From assembly GCA_933228675.1 (NCBI GenBank), contig OW121742.1, positions 20,955,994 to 21,019,993 on the forward strand: DNA of 64,000 nucleotides, read 5' to 3'. The DNA comes from Stomorhina lunata. Lineage: Eukaryota > Arthropoda > Insecta > Diptera > Rhiniidae. Position 1 is the first letter of the stretch. Each line of letters begins with the position of its first letter. The notes beneath the pieces were generated by a model. That model was not told the origin of the DNA. It saw only the letters and a program-made list of their open reading frames with translations, and ran no database searches. Positions 1 to 10,945 of the stretch are shown here, one piece after another. The translations under genes and the position numbers were made by a program.

Positions 1-2465
1 TGAGTTTGAGCAAAAACTCTATTTAAGTAGAAGATTTTACTTTTTTTTAACTTTTGAAAGGTATTTGTTTGTACTCTATAATATTGTTTCAGATAGTGGT
101 CTCGAAATAGTCATTAATTAAAAAATAGCTTTAAAGTAGTCAATATTTAAAAAAGCTTTAATTAAGTCATTATTCATAAAATCAATTAAAAAAAAGTTAT
201 TATGTTAAAAATAGCTTAAAAATAGTTTTTACACTTAAAACATCTTAATAGTAGTAATTACTACAAATGTAGCTTAATAGTAGCAATTCTTTTAAAACTA
301 ACTTAAAGGTAACTGTTATCAAAATATTCTCTTTAAAAAAGTCATTGTTAAAAAAGTAGCACAAAGTTTTTTTTTTTTATTAAAAGAGAAGCCTAAAAGT
401 AGCCATTTTTTAAAAAGTAGCTTAAAAATAGTTTGATTTTCAAAAGTAGCACAAAATTAGTAGTTATTTAAAAGTAACTCAAAAATAATCATTATTCAAA
501 AGTAGCTTAAAAATAGTCTTCGATAAAAGTGATACCTAGTCCAAAAGTGGCTTAAAAAAAGTTATTTTATGAAAAGTACCTTAAGAATAGTCATCATTCA
601 AAAATGACTTAAAAGTGATTGTTTTTCAAAAAGTAGCTTTGAAATAGTCATTATTTATAAAGAAGCTTAAAAGTAGTCATTATTCAAAAGCAGTAAAAAA
701 TTAGTAATTTTTCATAAAGTAGCTTAAAATCAGCCAATATTCTAAAGTAGCTTAAAAGTAGTCATTGGGCGAAAGTAGCTTAAAAGTATTCATTGTTTAA
801 AAGTAGCTTAAATGTTACCATTTTATTAAAGTAGTTTAAAATAGTCGTTATTTAAAACAAGTCCAAAAGTTGCTTAAAAATAGTTGTTTTTTTAAAAAGT
901 AACTTAAAACTTTTTTATTAGAAAAGAAGCTTAAAAGTAGTCATTATTTAAAAAGTTGCTTGCAAATAATGATTTGATTTTTAAAAGTAGCCCAAAATTA
1001 GTAGGTATTCAAAAGTAACTCAAAAATAGTCTTTATTCAAAAGTAGCTTGAAAATAGTCTTAAAATAAAAGTGATTCTTAGTCCAAAAGTTGCTTACAAA
1101 TAGTTATTTTATAAAATTGTCATCATTCAAAAATTACTTAAAAGTGATCGTTTTTCAAAAAGTAGCTTTGAAATAGTCATTATTCAAAAGAAGCTTAAAA
1201 TAGTCACTATTCAAAAGTAGTCAAATAATAGTTATTATATGTAAATAGCTTAAAATTTGGCAATATTCTAAAGTAGCTTGAAAGTAGTCATTATAAGAAG
1301 GTAGCTTAAAAGTATCATAAATGTTACGATTTCTTTAAAAGTAGCTTAAAATAGTCATTATGTAAAATGAGTTCAAAAATTGACTTAAAAAATGTTATTT
1401 TATAAAAACGTAACTTAAAAGCTTTTTTATTACAAAATGAAGCTTAAGAGTAGTCGTTATTTAAAAAGTAGCTTGAAATTGTTTGATTTTCAAAAGTAGC
1501 TCAAAATTAGTCGTTATTCAAAAGTAACCCAAAAAAATATTCATTATTCAAAAGTAGCTTAAAAATAGTATTTGAATAAAAGTGATACTTTGTTCAAAAG
1601 TTGCTTAAAAATAGCTATTTTATAAAATAATCATCATTTAAAAATTACTTAAAAGTAATCGTTTTTCAAAAAGTGGCTTTGAAGTAGTCATTATTCATAA
1701 AGTAGCTTGAAAGTAGTCATTATGCGAAAGTAGCTTTAAAGTAGTCATTGTTCAAAAGTAGCTTAAATGTTACGATTGTTTTTAAAATAGCTTAAAATAG
1801 TCATTATTTAAAACAAGTTCAAAAGTTTCTTAAAAATAGTTATTTTATAAAAAGTAGCTTAAAAATAGGCATCATTCAAAAATTCCTTTAAAGTGACCGT
1901 TTTTTCAAAAAGTACCTTTAAAATAGTAATTATTCAAAAGAAGCTTGAAAGTAGTCATTATGCGAAAGTTGTTAAAAAATAGTCATTATTTATAAAGTAG
2001 CTTAAAATTAGTCAATATTCTAAAGTAGCTTGAAAGTAGTCATTATAAGAAAGTAGTTAAAAAGTAGTCATTGTTACGATTTTTTAAAAAGTAGCTTAAA
2101 ATAATTGTTAATAAAAATAATCTAAAAGTTTTCGTTATTCAAAAAATAGTTTAAAAACAGTCATTATTAAAAAGTAGCCATCTTTATTCAAAGTAGATTT
2201 TTTTTTCTATTAAAGAGGAGCTTAAAAGTAGTCATAATTTAAAAAGTAGCTTAAAAATAGTCATTATTTAAAAGAAGCTTTAAAGTAGTCATTATTAAAA
2301 AGTAGTAAAAAAATAGTTATTATTCATAAATTAGCTTGAAAGTATTCAAAATTCTAAAGTAGCTTGAAAGTAGTCATTATGAGAAAGTAGCTTTAAAGTA
2401 GTCATTGTTTAAAAGTAGCTTAAATGTTATGATTTTTGAAAAAGTAGTTTAAAATAGCCTTTTTT
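1..2465 (+). repeat. Diverged 28-bp minisatellite (GTAGCTTAAAAGTAGTCATT type)
   Basis: Tandem, degenerate monomers of about 28 bp contain GTAGCTTAAAAGTAGTCATT followed by a TATTCAAAA-like spacer. Copies differ by substitutions and small indels, so the array looks old. Unusual monomers recur in the same order. A TTTTTTATTA-(A/G)AAA-GAAGC variant appears near 371, 910, 1424 and 2202, and a CAAAAGTAGC(A/C)C variant near 441, 982 and 1491. This shows a superimposed longer period of roughly 510-540 bp. Stops are frequent in all frames and no gene is visible. The left end of the array lies outside the window. Confidence 0.9.
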
Positions 2466-3470
2466 AATGAATATTTAAAGCTACTTTGTAACAAATCGTA
2501 TCATTTAAGCTACTTTTGAACATTGACTACTTTTAAGCTACCTTTTTATAATGACTACTTTCAAGCATAAAAAGTAGCTAGTCTTTTTATAATGACTATT
2601 TAATTCGTAACATTTAAGCTATTTTTGAACATTGACTACTTTTAAGCTACTTTTCCATAATGATTACTTTCAATCATAAAAAGTAACTTAAAATAGTCTT
2701 TTAATAATGACTATTTTAAGCTACTTTTTAACAAATCGTAACATTTAAGCTAATTTTGAACAATGACTACCTTTAAGCTACTTTCTCAGAATGACAACTC
2801 TCAAGCTATTTTGGAAAAGTGACTAATTTTAAAGCATTTTATGAAAAAACAAAATTTTTGAGAAATATTTTTTTTTGTCCAAAAAGTAGTTTAAAAAGTT
2901 CATAACTAAAAAGTAGCTTAAAGGCTATCATTATTCAAAAAGTCACTTTATTTAAATTTATCAAATTTGAAAAAGGGCTTAAAATAGCCTTTTAATAATG
3001 ACATTTAAGCTACTTTTGAACATTGACTACTTTAAAGCTACTTTCTTATAATGACTACTTTTAAGCATAAAAAGTAGCTTAAAATAGTCTTTTAATAATG
3101 ACTATTTTAAGCTACTTTTTAACAAATCGTTTCATTTAAGCTACTTTTGAAAAATGACTACTTTTAAGTCACTTTCTCATAATGACTACTTTGAAGCTAC
3201 TTTAGAATACTGACTAATTTTAAGCTACTTTGTGAATAATGACTACTTCTGAGCCAAAAGTTTTCTTTATTCAAAAAGTAGTTTAAAAATTTATAATTAA
3301 AAAGTAGCTTAAAAGCTATTAAAAATAGTCATTATTGAAAAGATAGCTTTAATGTAGTCATTACTCAAAAATGGTTCCAAGAAAGTCGTTTAAAAAAAGT
3401 AGTAGAAAGCAAAAGGAGCTTTAAAGTAGTCATACTTGAAAAGGTACTTGAGAAATTATTAAAATTATTC
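2466..3470 (-). repeat. 28-bp minisatellite, mostly inverted, with hairpins
   Basis: The same 28-bp family continues, but from about 2466 the dominant reading is the reverse complement (AAGCTACTTTTGAACATTGACTAC). Orientation then switches several times: plus-strand monomers around 2880-2985 and 3260-3470, minus-strand monomers around 2990-3060 and 3100-3245. Switch points form hairpins. The clearest has perfect 21-bp arms at 3069-3089 and 3100-3120 around a 10-base loop. Similar, less perfect hairpins lie near 2565 and 2685. No coding potential is seen. Confidence 0.85.
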
Positions 3471-4489
3471 TCTAAAACTGCACTCATTCCTCATTCTCCA
3501 TTATTGCGAATTTTCATTTGTGGCTTTAATATTTCCCCATAGAGCTTCGTAAGTACTAGAGAGGAATTTAGTTGGAAAACTATGAAAAATAATATTTTTA
3601 TGTTTCCATTGCCATTACAACTGGTTGGTGGTTGCCACTGAAAATGTTCTGTTTTTGGGTTGTGGGTTTGTTTGTAAAAATAACTTTTAGAACCAAAAAA
3701 TATAAAATAAATAAATTTTAATGAAAATTGAAATTTTTTGAAAACATTAAAAATATAATTATTTTTCTAAAAACAAAAATAAAATTGTTACTTACTTAAT
3801 TTAACAAAAATTTCAATATACATTTTTGATTAAAAAAATAACATTCGAATGATTTAAAGATGTTATAAATGTTAATATACAAAATTAATATTACATATGC
3901 AATTTCTTTTAAAACACTTAAAATATTACAAATTTTCAAACAAAAGGAATTTTTAAAAGGTCATATTTTCAAGCCAGGGCTTTAATTATTCATATGCTTT
4001 AATTTTTCTTTAAAGCCTAAAAAGATATTTTTAAATTTTTCCACAAAAAAAAAACTTAATTAATTAGAAATTATTTAAGCCAAATTGTATTCGTGCAGCT
4101 TATCACCAGGATTCCTTTCTTCACTCCATTAACTTTGCAATTAATATTAAATTAGTATATCCCAAGTAATTTTCCATTTATGTACGAGTACCTAGAACAT
4201 AATCTCAAATTATTGGCTTTCGTGCTATTGAATTATGCACATGAATAAAAGTTGGAAAAAATGCGAAATAATTAATTAATTGATTTGAATTGAAACTGTT
4301 TCCTTTGGCAATTTCTTAAGCTATTTTTTCTTAAAATGTCGATTGAAATGAAAGTAGCTATAATCTAAAACAACGGGGGAGTTTTATTGTGTTAAGTCAT
4401 AAAATTTGGTTAGAAAATGTTTAGGTATGAAACGATTTACTAATGCAATATTAATATTTAATAATGAGTAACGAATTTTTTTTCAAAAA
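3471..4489. other. AT-rich non-array DNA, no gene seen
   Basis: Between the 28-bp array and its small island at 4490, the sequence is AT-rich and not tandemly repeated. Short mixed-composition patches occur at 3480-3660, for example a TGGTTGGTGGTTGCC stretch. No open frame of useful length, no RNA gene and no transposon end was recognised. Confidence 0.6.
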
Positions 4490-4700
4490 ATAGCTAATAG
4501 TCATGATTTTAATAAAGCTTTATAATCGTCTATGTTCTAAAGTAGCTTAAAAGTAGTCATTATGCAAAAGTAGCTTAAGTCAATCTTTTGTTTTTTAAAT
4601 TAATTCGAAAAAGTGTCAACATATTTTTTAGGAGTCGTTATTTTAAAAGTAGCATAAAAAGTAGTAGTCAATATATTTTAAAAAAGTCAGTTAAAAAAAA
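4490..4700 (+). repeat. Small island of the 28-bp minisatellite
   Basis: Degenerate copies such as AAAGTAGCTTAAAAGTAGTC at about 4540-4560 and AAAGTAGTAGTCAATATATT match the family at 1-3470. The island directly abuts the 30-bp CTATAG array that begins at about 4705. Confidence 0.7.
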
Positions 4701-4704
4701 AGTA

Positions 4705-6487
4705 GTCATATGGAAAATTTTTTTATCAAGAATTTTTCTATAGAAAATTTTTTTATCAAAAATTTTTCTCTAGAAAATTTTTTTATCAAAAATTTTTCTA
4801 TAGAATTTTTTTTTATCAAAAATTTTTCTATAGAAAATTTTTTTAACAAAAATGTTTCTATAGAAAATTTTTTTATCAAAAATTTTTTTATCAAAAATTT
4901 TTTTATCAAAAATGTTTCTACAGAAAACTTTTTTATCAAGAATTTAGCTATAGAAAATTTTTTTATCAAAAATGTTTCTATAGAAAATTTTTTTTATCAA
5001 AAATGTTTCTATAGAAAATTTTTTTTATCAAAAATTTTTCTATAGAAAATTTTTTTATCAAAAATTTTTCTATAGATAATTTTTTTATCAAAAATTTTTC
5101 TATAGAAAATTTTTTTATCAAAAATTTTTCTATAGAAAATTTTTTTATCAAAAATTTTTCTACAGAAAATTTTTTTATCAAAAATTTTTCTATAGAAAAT
5201 TATTTATCAAAAATTTTTCTATAGAAAATTTTTTTATCAAAAATTTTTCTATAGAAAATTTTTTATAAAATTTTTTCTATGGAAAATTTTTATCATCAAT
5301 TTTTCTATAGAAAATATTTTTATCAAAAATTTTTCTATAGAAAATTTTTGATAAAAAAATTTTCTTTTTATCAAAAATTTTTCTATAGAAAATTTTTTTA
5401 TTAAAAATTTTTCTATAGAAAATTTTTTTTATCAAAAATTTGTCTATAGAACATTTTTTTATTAAAAATTTTTCGATAGAAAATTTTTTTATCAAAAATT
5501 TTTCTATGGAAAATTTTTTTACCAAAAATTTTTCTATAGAAATTTCTTTTATCAAAAATTTTTCTATACAACATTTTTTTTATCAAAATTTTTTTATAGA
5601 AATTTGTTTTAACCAAAAATTTTTCTATCAAAAATTTTTTTATCAAAAATTTGTTTATGGAAATTTTTTTATAAAAAATTGTTCTATAGATAATTTTTTT
5701 ATCAAAAATTTTTCTATAGAGAATTTTTTTATCAAAAATTTATCAGTAAAAAATAATTTTATCGAAAATTTTTCTATAGTAAATTTTTTTATCAAAAATT
5801 TTTCTATAGAAAATTTTTTTATCAAAAATTTATTTGTAAAAAATAATTTTATCGAACATTTTTCTATAGTAAATTTTTTTATCAAAAATTTTTCTATAGA
5901 AAATTTTTTTTATCAAAAATTTTGTCTATGGAAAATTTTTTACCAAAAATTTTTCTATAAAAAATAATTTTATCGAAAATTTTTCTATAGTAAATTTTTT
6001 TATAAAAAATTTTCTAAAGAATTTTTTTTTTATCAAAAATTTTTCTATAGAAAATTTTTTTGTCAAAAATTTTTCTATAGAAAATTTTTTTATCGAAAAA
6101 TTTTTCAATAGAAAATTTTCTTACAAAAATTTTTCTATGGAAAATTTCTTATCAAATATTTTTCTATGAAAATTTTTTTATCAAAAATTTTTCTATAGAA
6201 AATTATCAACAAATTTTCTGTAGAAAATTTTTTTATTAAAAATTTTTCTTTAAAAAAAATTGTCTATGGGAAATTTTTTATCAAAAATTTTTCTATGAAA
6301 ATTTTTTTATCAAAAATTTTTTTATATTTTTTTTTTCAAAAATTTTTGTATAAAAAATTTTTTTATCTATAGAAATTTTTTTTATCAAATATTTTTCTGT
6401 AGAAAATTTTTTTATCAACAATTTTTCTTTAGATAATTTTCTTACAAAAGTTTTTCTATAAAAATTTTTCTGTAGGAAATATTTTAT
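4705..6487 (+). repeat. 30-bp palindromic minisatellite (CTATAG core, TTTATCAAA spacer)
   Basis: The monomer is 30 bp: the self-complementary core TTTTTCTATAGAAAATT followed by TTTTTATCAAAAA. At 4980-5200 the sequence repeats in exact 30-base steps; elsewhere it drifts, with single-base indels in the T runs. The spacer is itself nearly self-complementary, so the array behaves as alternating 15-bp dyads. Open frames on both strands (for example 4710-5045 plus and 5440-5967 plus, giving NFSIENFFIKNF-type repeats) arise because 30 is a multiple of three and the unit lacks stops. They are not genes. The array is interrupted at 6488 by a foldback element. Confidence 0.92.
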
Positions 6488-6974
6488 GTTGATGGTCGTG
6501 GGTTCGAGTCGGGCTCAAGTTCATGTCATAAATTATTTTTTTAATTTATGATTTTTAAATTAGATGAATAAATTTTAGGAATACTGAAAAAACTATGTGA
6601 CACTTGGCAGTGTGGAAGAATGCTGCATTTTCTGTCCCGCTACCGACTTCATCAGCACACTGTGTCACCAACTGTTAGATGCCAGTAGTTAAGATCATCT
6701 ATTTAACTGAATTCTTAAGCGAAATTGAAAACGAGAATTATGTTAACACTCATTTCTATTTCACCTATCATAGGTGATGAAGTCCGTAGCGGGACAGAAA
6801 ATGCAGCATTCCACACTGCTAAGTGTCACATAGTTTTTTCAGTATTCCTAAAATTTATTCATCTAATTTAAAAATCATAAATTAAAAAAATAATTTATGA
6901 CATGAACCTGAGCCCGACTCGAACCCACGACCATCAACATAAATTCTGGTTCAACTAAAATTAATTTCTTTCAA
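6488..6974. mobile_element. Foldback/inverted-repeat element inserted in the 30-bp array
   Basis: Two arms of about 170 bp (near 6483-6655 and 6775-6943) are inverted copies of each other with a few mismatches and a 2-base indel around GCATTCTTCCACAC. They surround a loop of about 120 bp. Both arms start with ATGTTGATGG followed by GTCGTGGGTTCGAGTC. The 13-base string GGAAATATTTTAT occurs at 6475-6487 and again at 6975-6987, flanking the element. It may be a target duplication, although it also resembles the host array monomer and overlaps the arm by a few bases. No open frame is long enough for a transposase, so it would be non-autonomous. A second, one-armed copy lies at 42905-43184. The family is not one I can name. 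Confidence 0.8.
6501..6510 (+). promoter_or_regulatory. Pol III B-box-like motif in left arm
   Basis: GGTTCGAGTC matches the RNA polymerase III internal B box (GGTTCGANTCC) over its first ten positions. It sits in a context (GGTCGTGGGTTCGAGTC) like a tRNA variable loop plus T arm. The mirror copy on the minus strand is at 6916-6925. No A box is visible at the expected distance upstream, so transcription is unproven. Confidence 0.4.
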
Positions 6975-7235
6975 GGAAATATTTTATCAAAAATTTTTCA
7001 ATAGAAAATTTTCTAACAACAATTTTTTTATCAAAAATTGTTCTGTAGAAAATATTTTATCAAAAATTCTTCTATAGAAAATTTTCTTACAAAAAATTGT
7101 CTATATAAATTTTTTCACAAAAATTTTTCTATAAAAATTTTTTTTTTATCAAAAATTTTTCTATGGAAAATTTCTTATCAAAAATTATTCTATGGAAAAT
7201 TTGTTAACAAAAATTTTTCTATGAATTTTTTTCTG
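6975..7235 (+). repeat. 30-bp CTATAG minisatellite, right remnant
   Basis: The 30-bp array resumes after the inserted foldback element (ATTTTATCAAAAATTTTTC, then TCTGTAGAAAATATTTTATC) and decays towards 7235. The copies are more diverged than at 4980-5200. The short open frame at 7038-7241 is a by-product of the repeat. Confidence 0.8.
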
Positions 7236-7465
7236 TTTTGAAAAATACTCCCAATACTCGAACCATGTATTTGGTTGCTATAAATTGGATTTTGATTTGT
7301 TTCTTGCCTATTTTGTTGTTGTCTTTTCTTTAACAAAGCGACACCAACCAACTCCAAATTTCAACTGAATGATTTTAATACTCATTTTCACGAGTTTTAT
7401 TATTGATCGTATTATTTACGAAAATTAAAAAAATGCATCGTTTGCTGGTGGTAGAGGCTGCCTAC
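7236..7465. other. Non-array spacer
   Basis: A short AT-rich stretch of ordinary complexity lies between two minisatellite families. No feature was recognised. Confidence 0.5.
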
Positions 7466-7700
7466 TCCTGCTTATAAGTAGTCATAATTTTAAAAATAGC
7501 TTAAAAAGTAGCAGTTTATACTAAAAAGTCTTAAATATATTTATAAGTAGTAATTTTTAAAAATAGCATAAAAGGAGTCAATATATTTTAAAGGTAGTCA
7601 TTTTTTAAAAAATATCATAAAAGTATAAGTCAATAAATAGCATAAAAGAGTCAATATATTTATAAGTAGTAATTTTGTTAAATAACATAAAAAAGTCAAA
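7466..7700 (+). repeat. Second island of the 28-bp minisatellite
   Basis: About eight degenerate copies of the GTAGTCATAATTTT / AAATAGCTTAAAAAGTAG type occur here, with a local variant AGCATAAAAGGAGTCAATAT. They are the same family as 1-3470, separated from it by the 30-bp array and its insertion. Confidence 0.7.
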
Positions 7701-8455
7701 ACTATAATTATTATCTTTCAAAAAACAAAAGTTATAGTTTTTCTAAACAAAAAGCTCCGTTCTTTAATTTAAGCTCTAACTATTATTTACATAAAATTTA
7801 AACCTCTTTTGTGTTTTTTCCAATATTTTTTTCTAAAGATTTCCCTATGTTTTTTTCAGTAACTGATATTGTTGTTCTTGTTAGTAAATTGTTACACTAG
7901 AAACATGTAAAAAAAAATGTTACATGTAAACTTATGTAAACCGATACCATAAATAAAAGAATACACACAAAAATCCTTATACGAGTGAGTACCTGCAACA
8001 AACATTTACTTAACTTCAAAGGCACGAAATTCGACTGAATTTTGCGTAAAGTGTTCGAGTGCATAAGATAGTGTAAATTTTCTTTTTTTTGTGTTTGGGT
8101 CATTTGGGTGGCTCCAGTACAAATTTGGAAACAAACATGATTTCACCCAAATGCATAGCTCAAATATTGAAGGTGTTGTTGTGTAATCAATGCCCCAATT
8201 CCCAGGAATGACCAGCAACCAGCAACCAACATTTTCTGTTGCATTAATAACTTGTGCCAAGTTATGAATTTGTTTGAGGGTGTGTGTTATGCAGCCAAAA
8301 GTCCTTTCACATCCTTTGCATATGACAATACAATTTCGAAACAAAACATACATTTTCATTGTTATTTCCTTTGTGCATTTTCCAAGTAATTGATGGTATT
8401 TCTTCTCATTTGGTTAATCGATTTGCTTTAAAATTGTTTAAAGATTTAATTAGAT
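7701..8455. other. Unique-looking DNA with an unrecognised minus-strand open frame
   Basis: This patch has more balanced composition than most of the window. It contains the longest open frame outside the repeats: 117 codons on the minus strand at 8006-8359, with another of 68 codons overlapping it in a different frame at 7897-8103. The predicted product resembles no family I know and shows no signal peptide, domain motif or clear splice context. In AT-rich fly DNA a frame of this size can arise by chance, so I do not call a gene. Confidence 0.5.
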
Positions 8456-10945
8456 TTGTTTATTTTTATAGGAAATTTTTAAAAAATGTCCTAATTTTTA
8501 TCGGAAATTTTTCAAAAATTTCCTATTTTTATAGGAAACTTTTAAAAAAATTCCTATTTTTATAGGAAATTTTCAAAAATTTAATATTTTTATAGGAAAT
8601 TTTTCAAAAATTTCCTATTTTTATAGGAAATTTTTCAAAAATTTCCTATTTTTATAGGAAATTTTTCAAAAATTTCCTATTTTTATAGGAAATTTTTCAA
8701 AAATTTCCTATTTTTATAGGAAATTTTTCAAAAATTTCCTATTTTTATAGGAAATTTTTCAAAAATTTCCTATTTTTATAGGAAATTTTTCAAAAATTTC
8801 CTATTTTTATAGGAAATTTTTCAAAAATTTCCTATTTTTATAGGAAATTTTTTAAAAATTTCCTATTTTTATAGGAAATTTTTCAAAAATTTCCTATTTT
8901 TATAGGAAATTTTTCAAAAATTTCCTATTTTTATAGGAAATTTTTCAAAAATTTCCTATTTTTATAGGAAATTTTTCAAAAATTTCCTATTTTTATAGGA
9001 AATTTTTCAAAAATTTCCTATTTTTATAGGAAATTTTTCAAAAATTTCCTATTTTTATAGAAAATTTTTCAAAAATTTCCTATTTTTAAAGGAAATTTTT
9101 CAAAAATTTCCTATTTTTATAGGAAATTTTTCAAAAATTTCCTATTTTTATAGGAAATTTTTCAAAAATTTCCTATTTTTATAGGAAATTTTTCAAAAAT
9201 TTCCTATTTTTATAGGAAATTTTTTAAAAATTTCCTATTTTTATAGGAAATTTTTCAAAAATTTCCTATTTTTATAGGAAATTTTTCAAAAATTTCCTAT
9301 TTTTATAGGAAATTTTTCAAAAATTTCCTATTTTTATAGGAAATTTTTCAAAAATTTCCTATTTTTATAGGAAATTTTTCAAAAATTTCCTATTTTTATA
9401 GGAAATTTTTGAAAAATTTCCTATAAAAATAGGAAATTTTTGAAAAATTTCCTATAAAAATAGGAAATTTTTCAAAAATTTCCTATTTTTATAAGAAAAT
9501 TTTTAAAAATGTCCTATTTTTATAAGAAAATTTTTAAAAATGTCCTATTTTTATAAGAAAATTTTTAAAAATGTCCTATTTTTATGAGAAATTTTTCAAA
9601 AATTTTCTATTTTTATAGGAAGTTTTTCAAAAATTTCCTATTTGTATAGGAAATTTTTCAAAAATTTCCTATTTTTATAGGAAATTTTTCAAAAATTTAA
9701 TATTTTTATAGGAAATTTTTCAAAAATTTCCTATTTTTAAAGGAAATTTTTCAAAAATTTCCTATTTTTATAGGAAATTTTCCAAAAATTTCCTATTTTT
9801 ATAGGAAATTTTTCAAAAATTTCCTATTTTTATAGGAAATTTTTCAAAAATTTCCTATTTTTATAGGAAAAAAATAGGAAATTTTTGAATAATTTCCTAT
9901 AAAAATAGGAAATTTTTCAAAAATTTCCTAATTTTATAGGAAATTTTTCAAAAATTTCCTATTTTTATAGGACATTTTTCAAAAATTTCCTATTTTTATA
10001 GGAAATTTTTCAAAAATTTCCTATTTTTATAGGAAAATTTTCAAAAATTTAATATTTTTATAGGAAATTTTTCAAAAATTTCCTATTTTTATAGGATATT
10101 TTTCAAAAATTTCCTATTTTTATAGGAAATTTTCCAAAAATTTCCTATTTTTATAGGAAATTTTTCAATAATTTCCTATTTTTATAGGAAATTTTTCAAT
10201 AATTTCCTATTTTTATAGGAAATTTTTCAATAATTTCCTATTTTTATAGGAAATTTTTCAATAATTTCCTATTTTTATAGGAAATTTTTCAAGAATTTCC
10301 TATTTTTATAGGAAATTTTTCAATAATTTCCTATTTTTATAGGAAATTTTTCAATAATTTCCTATTTTTATAGGAAATTTTTCAATAATTTCCTATTTTT
10401 ATAGGAAATTTTTCAATAATTTCCTATTTTTATAGGAAATTTTTCAAAAATTTAATATTTTTATAGGAAATTTTTCAAAAATTTAATATTTTTATAGGAA
10501 ATTTTTCAAAAATTTCCTATTTTTAAAGGAAATTTTTCAAAAGTTTCCTATTTTTATATTAATTTTTTTAAAAATTTCCTATTTTTATATTAAATTTTTT
10601 AAAAATTTCCTATTTTTATAGGAAATTTTTTAAAAATTTCCTATTTTTATAGGAAATTTTCCAAAAATTTCCTATTTTTATAGGAAATTTTTCAAAAATT
10701 TCCTATTTTTATAGGAAATTTTTCAAAAATTTCCTATTTTTATAGGAAATTTTGTCAAAAATTTCCTATTTTTATAGGAAATTTGTCAAAAATTTCCTAT
10801 TTTTATAGGAAATTTGTCAAAAATTTCCTATTTTTATAGGAAATTTCTCAAAAATTTCCTATTTTTTACATAAAATTTTTCAAAAATTTCATATCTTTGT
10901 AGGAAATTTCTTAAAAATGTTTAATTTGTATAGGAAATTTTTTTC
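8456..10945 (+). repeat. 31-bp dyad minisatellite array (GGAAATTTTTCAAAAATTTCC)
   Basis: About 80 tandem copies of a 31-bp monomer occur here. Arms GGAAATTTTT and AAAAATTTCC flank a single C and are followed by TATTTTTATA. The period is exactly 31 over long stretches (for example 8645 to 8676). The centre around 8600-9400 is nearly uniform and the edges are diverged. Two micro-inversions, in which the central base reads G and the spacer reads TATAAAAATA, lie at about 9411-9462 and 9871-9910. A block with CAATAATTTCC replacing CAAAAATTTCC covers about 10160-10440. No coding potential. Confidence 0.95.

Noticed and set aside
4706..5967. Overlapping open frames (up to 175 codons) in the 30-bp array
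   Set aside because: The same artefact: unit length is a multiple of three and the array is non-coding in character, with frequent frame loss at T-run indels.
8006..8359. 117-codon minus-strand open frame as a real gene
   Set aside because: It is the longest non-repeat frame, but no recognisable family, domain, signal or splice structure is seen, and a second frame overlaps it. A chance frame is more likely; transcript data could change this.
7701..8455. Start of a gene upstream of the 31-bp array
   Set aside because: No promoter motif, exon or splice pair could be supported from the sequence alone.
8456..10945. CRISPR-like array
   Set aside because: There are no unique spacers between repeats; units are contiguous and eukaryotic in setting.
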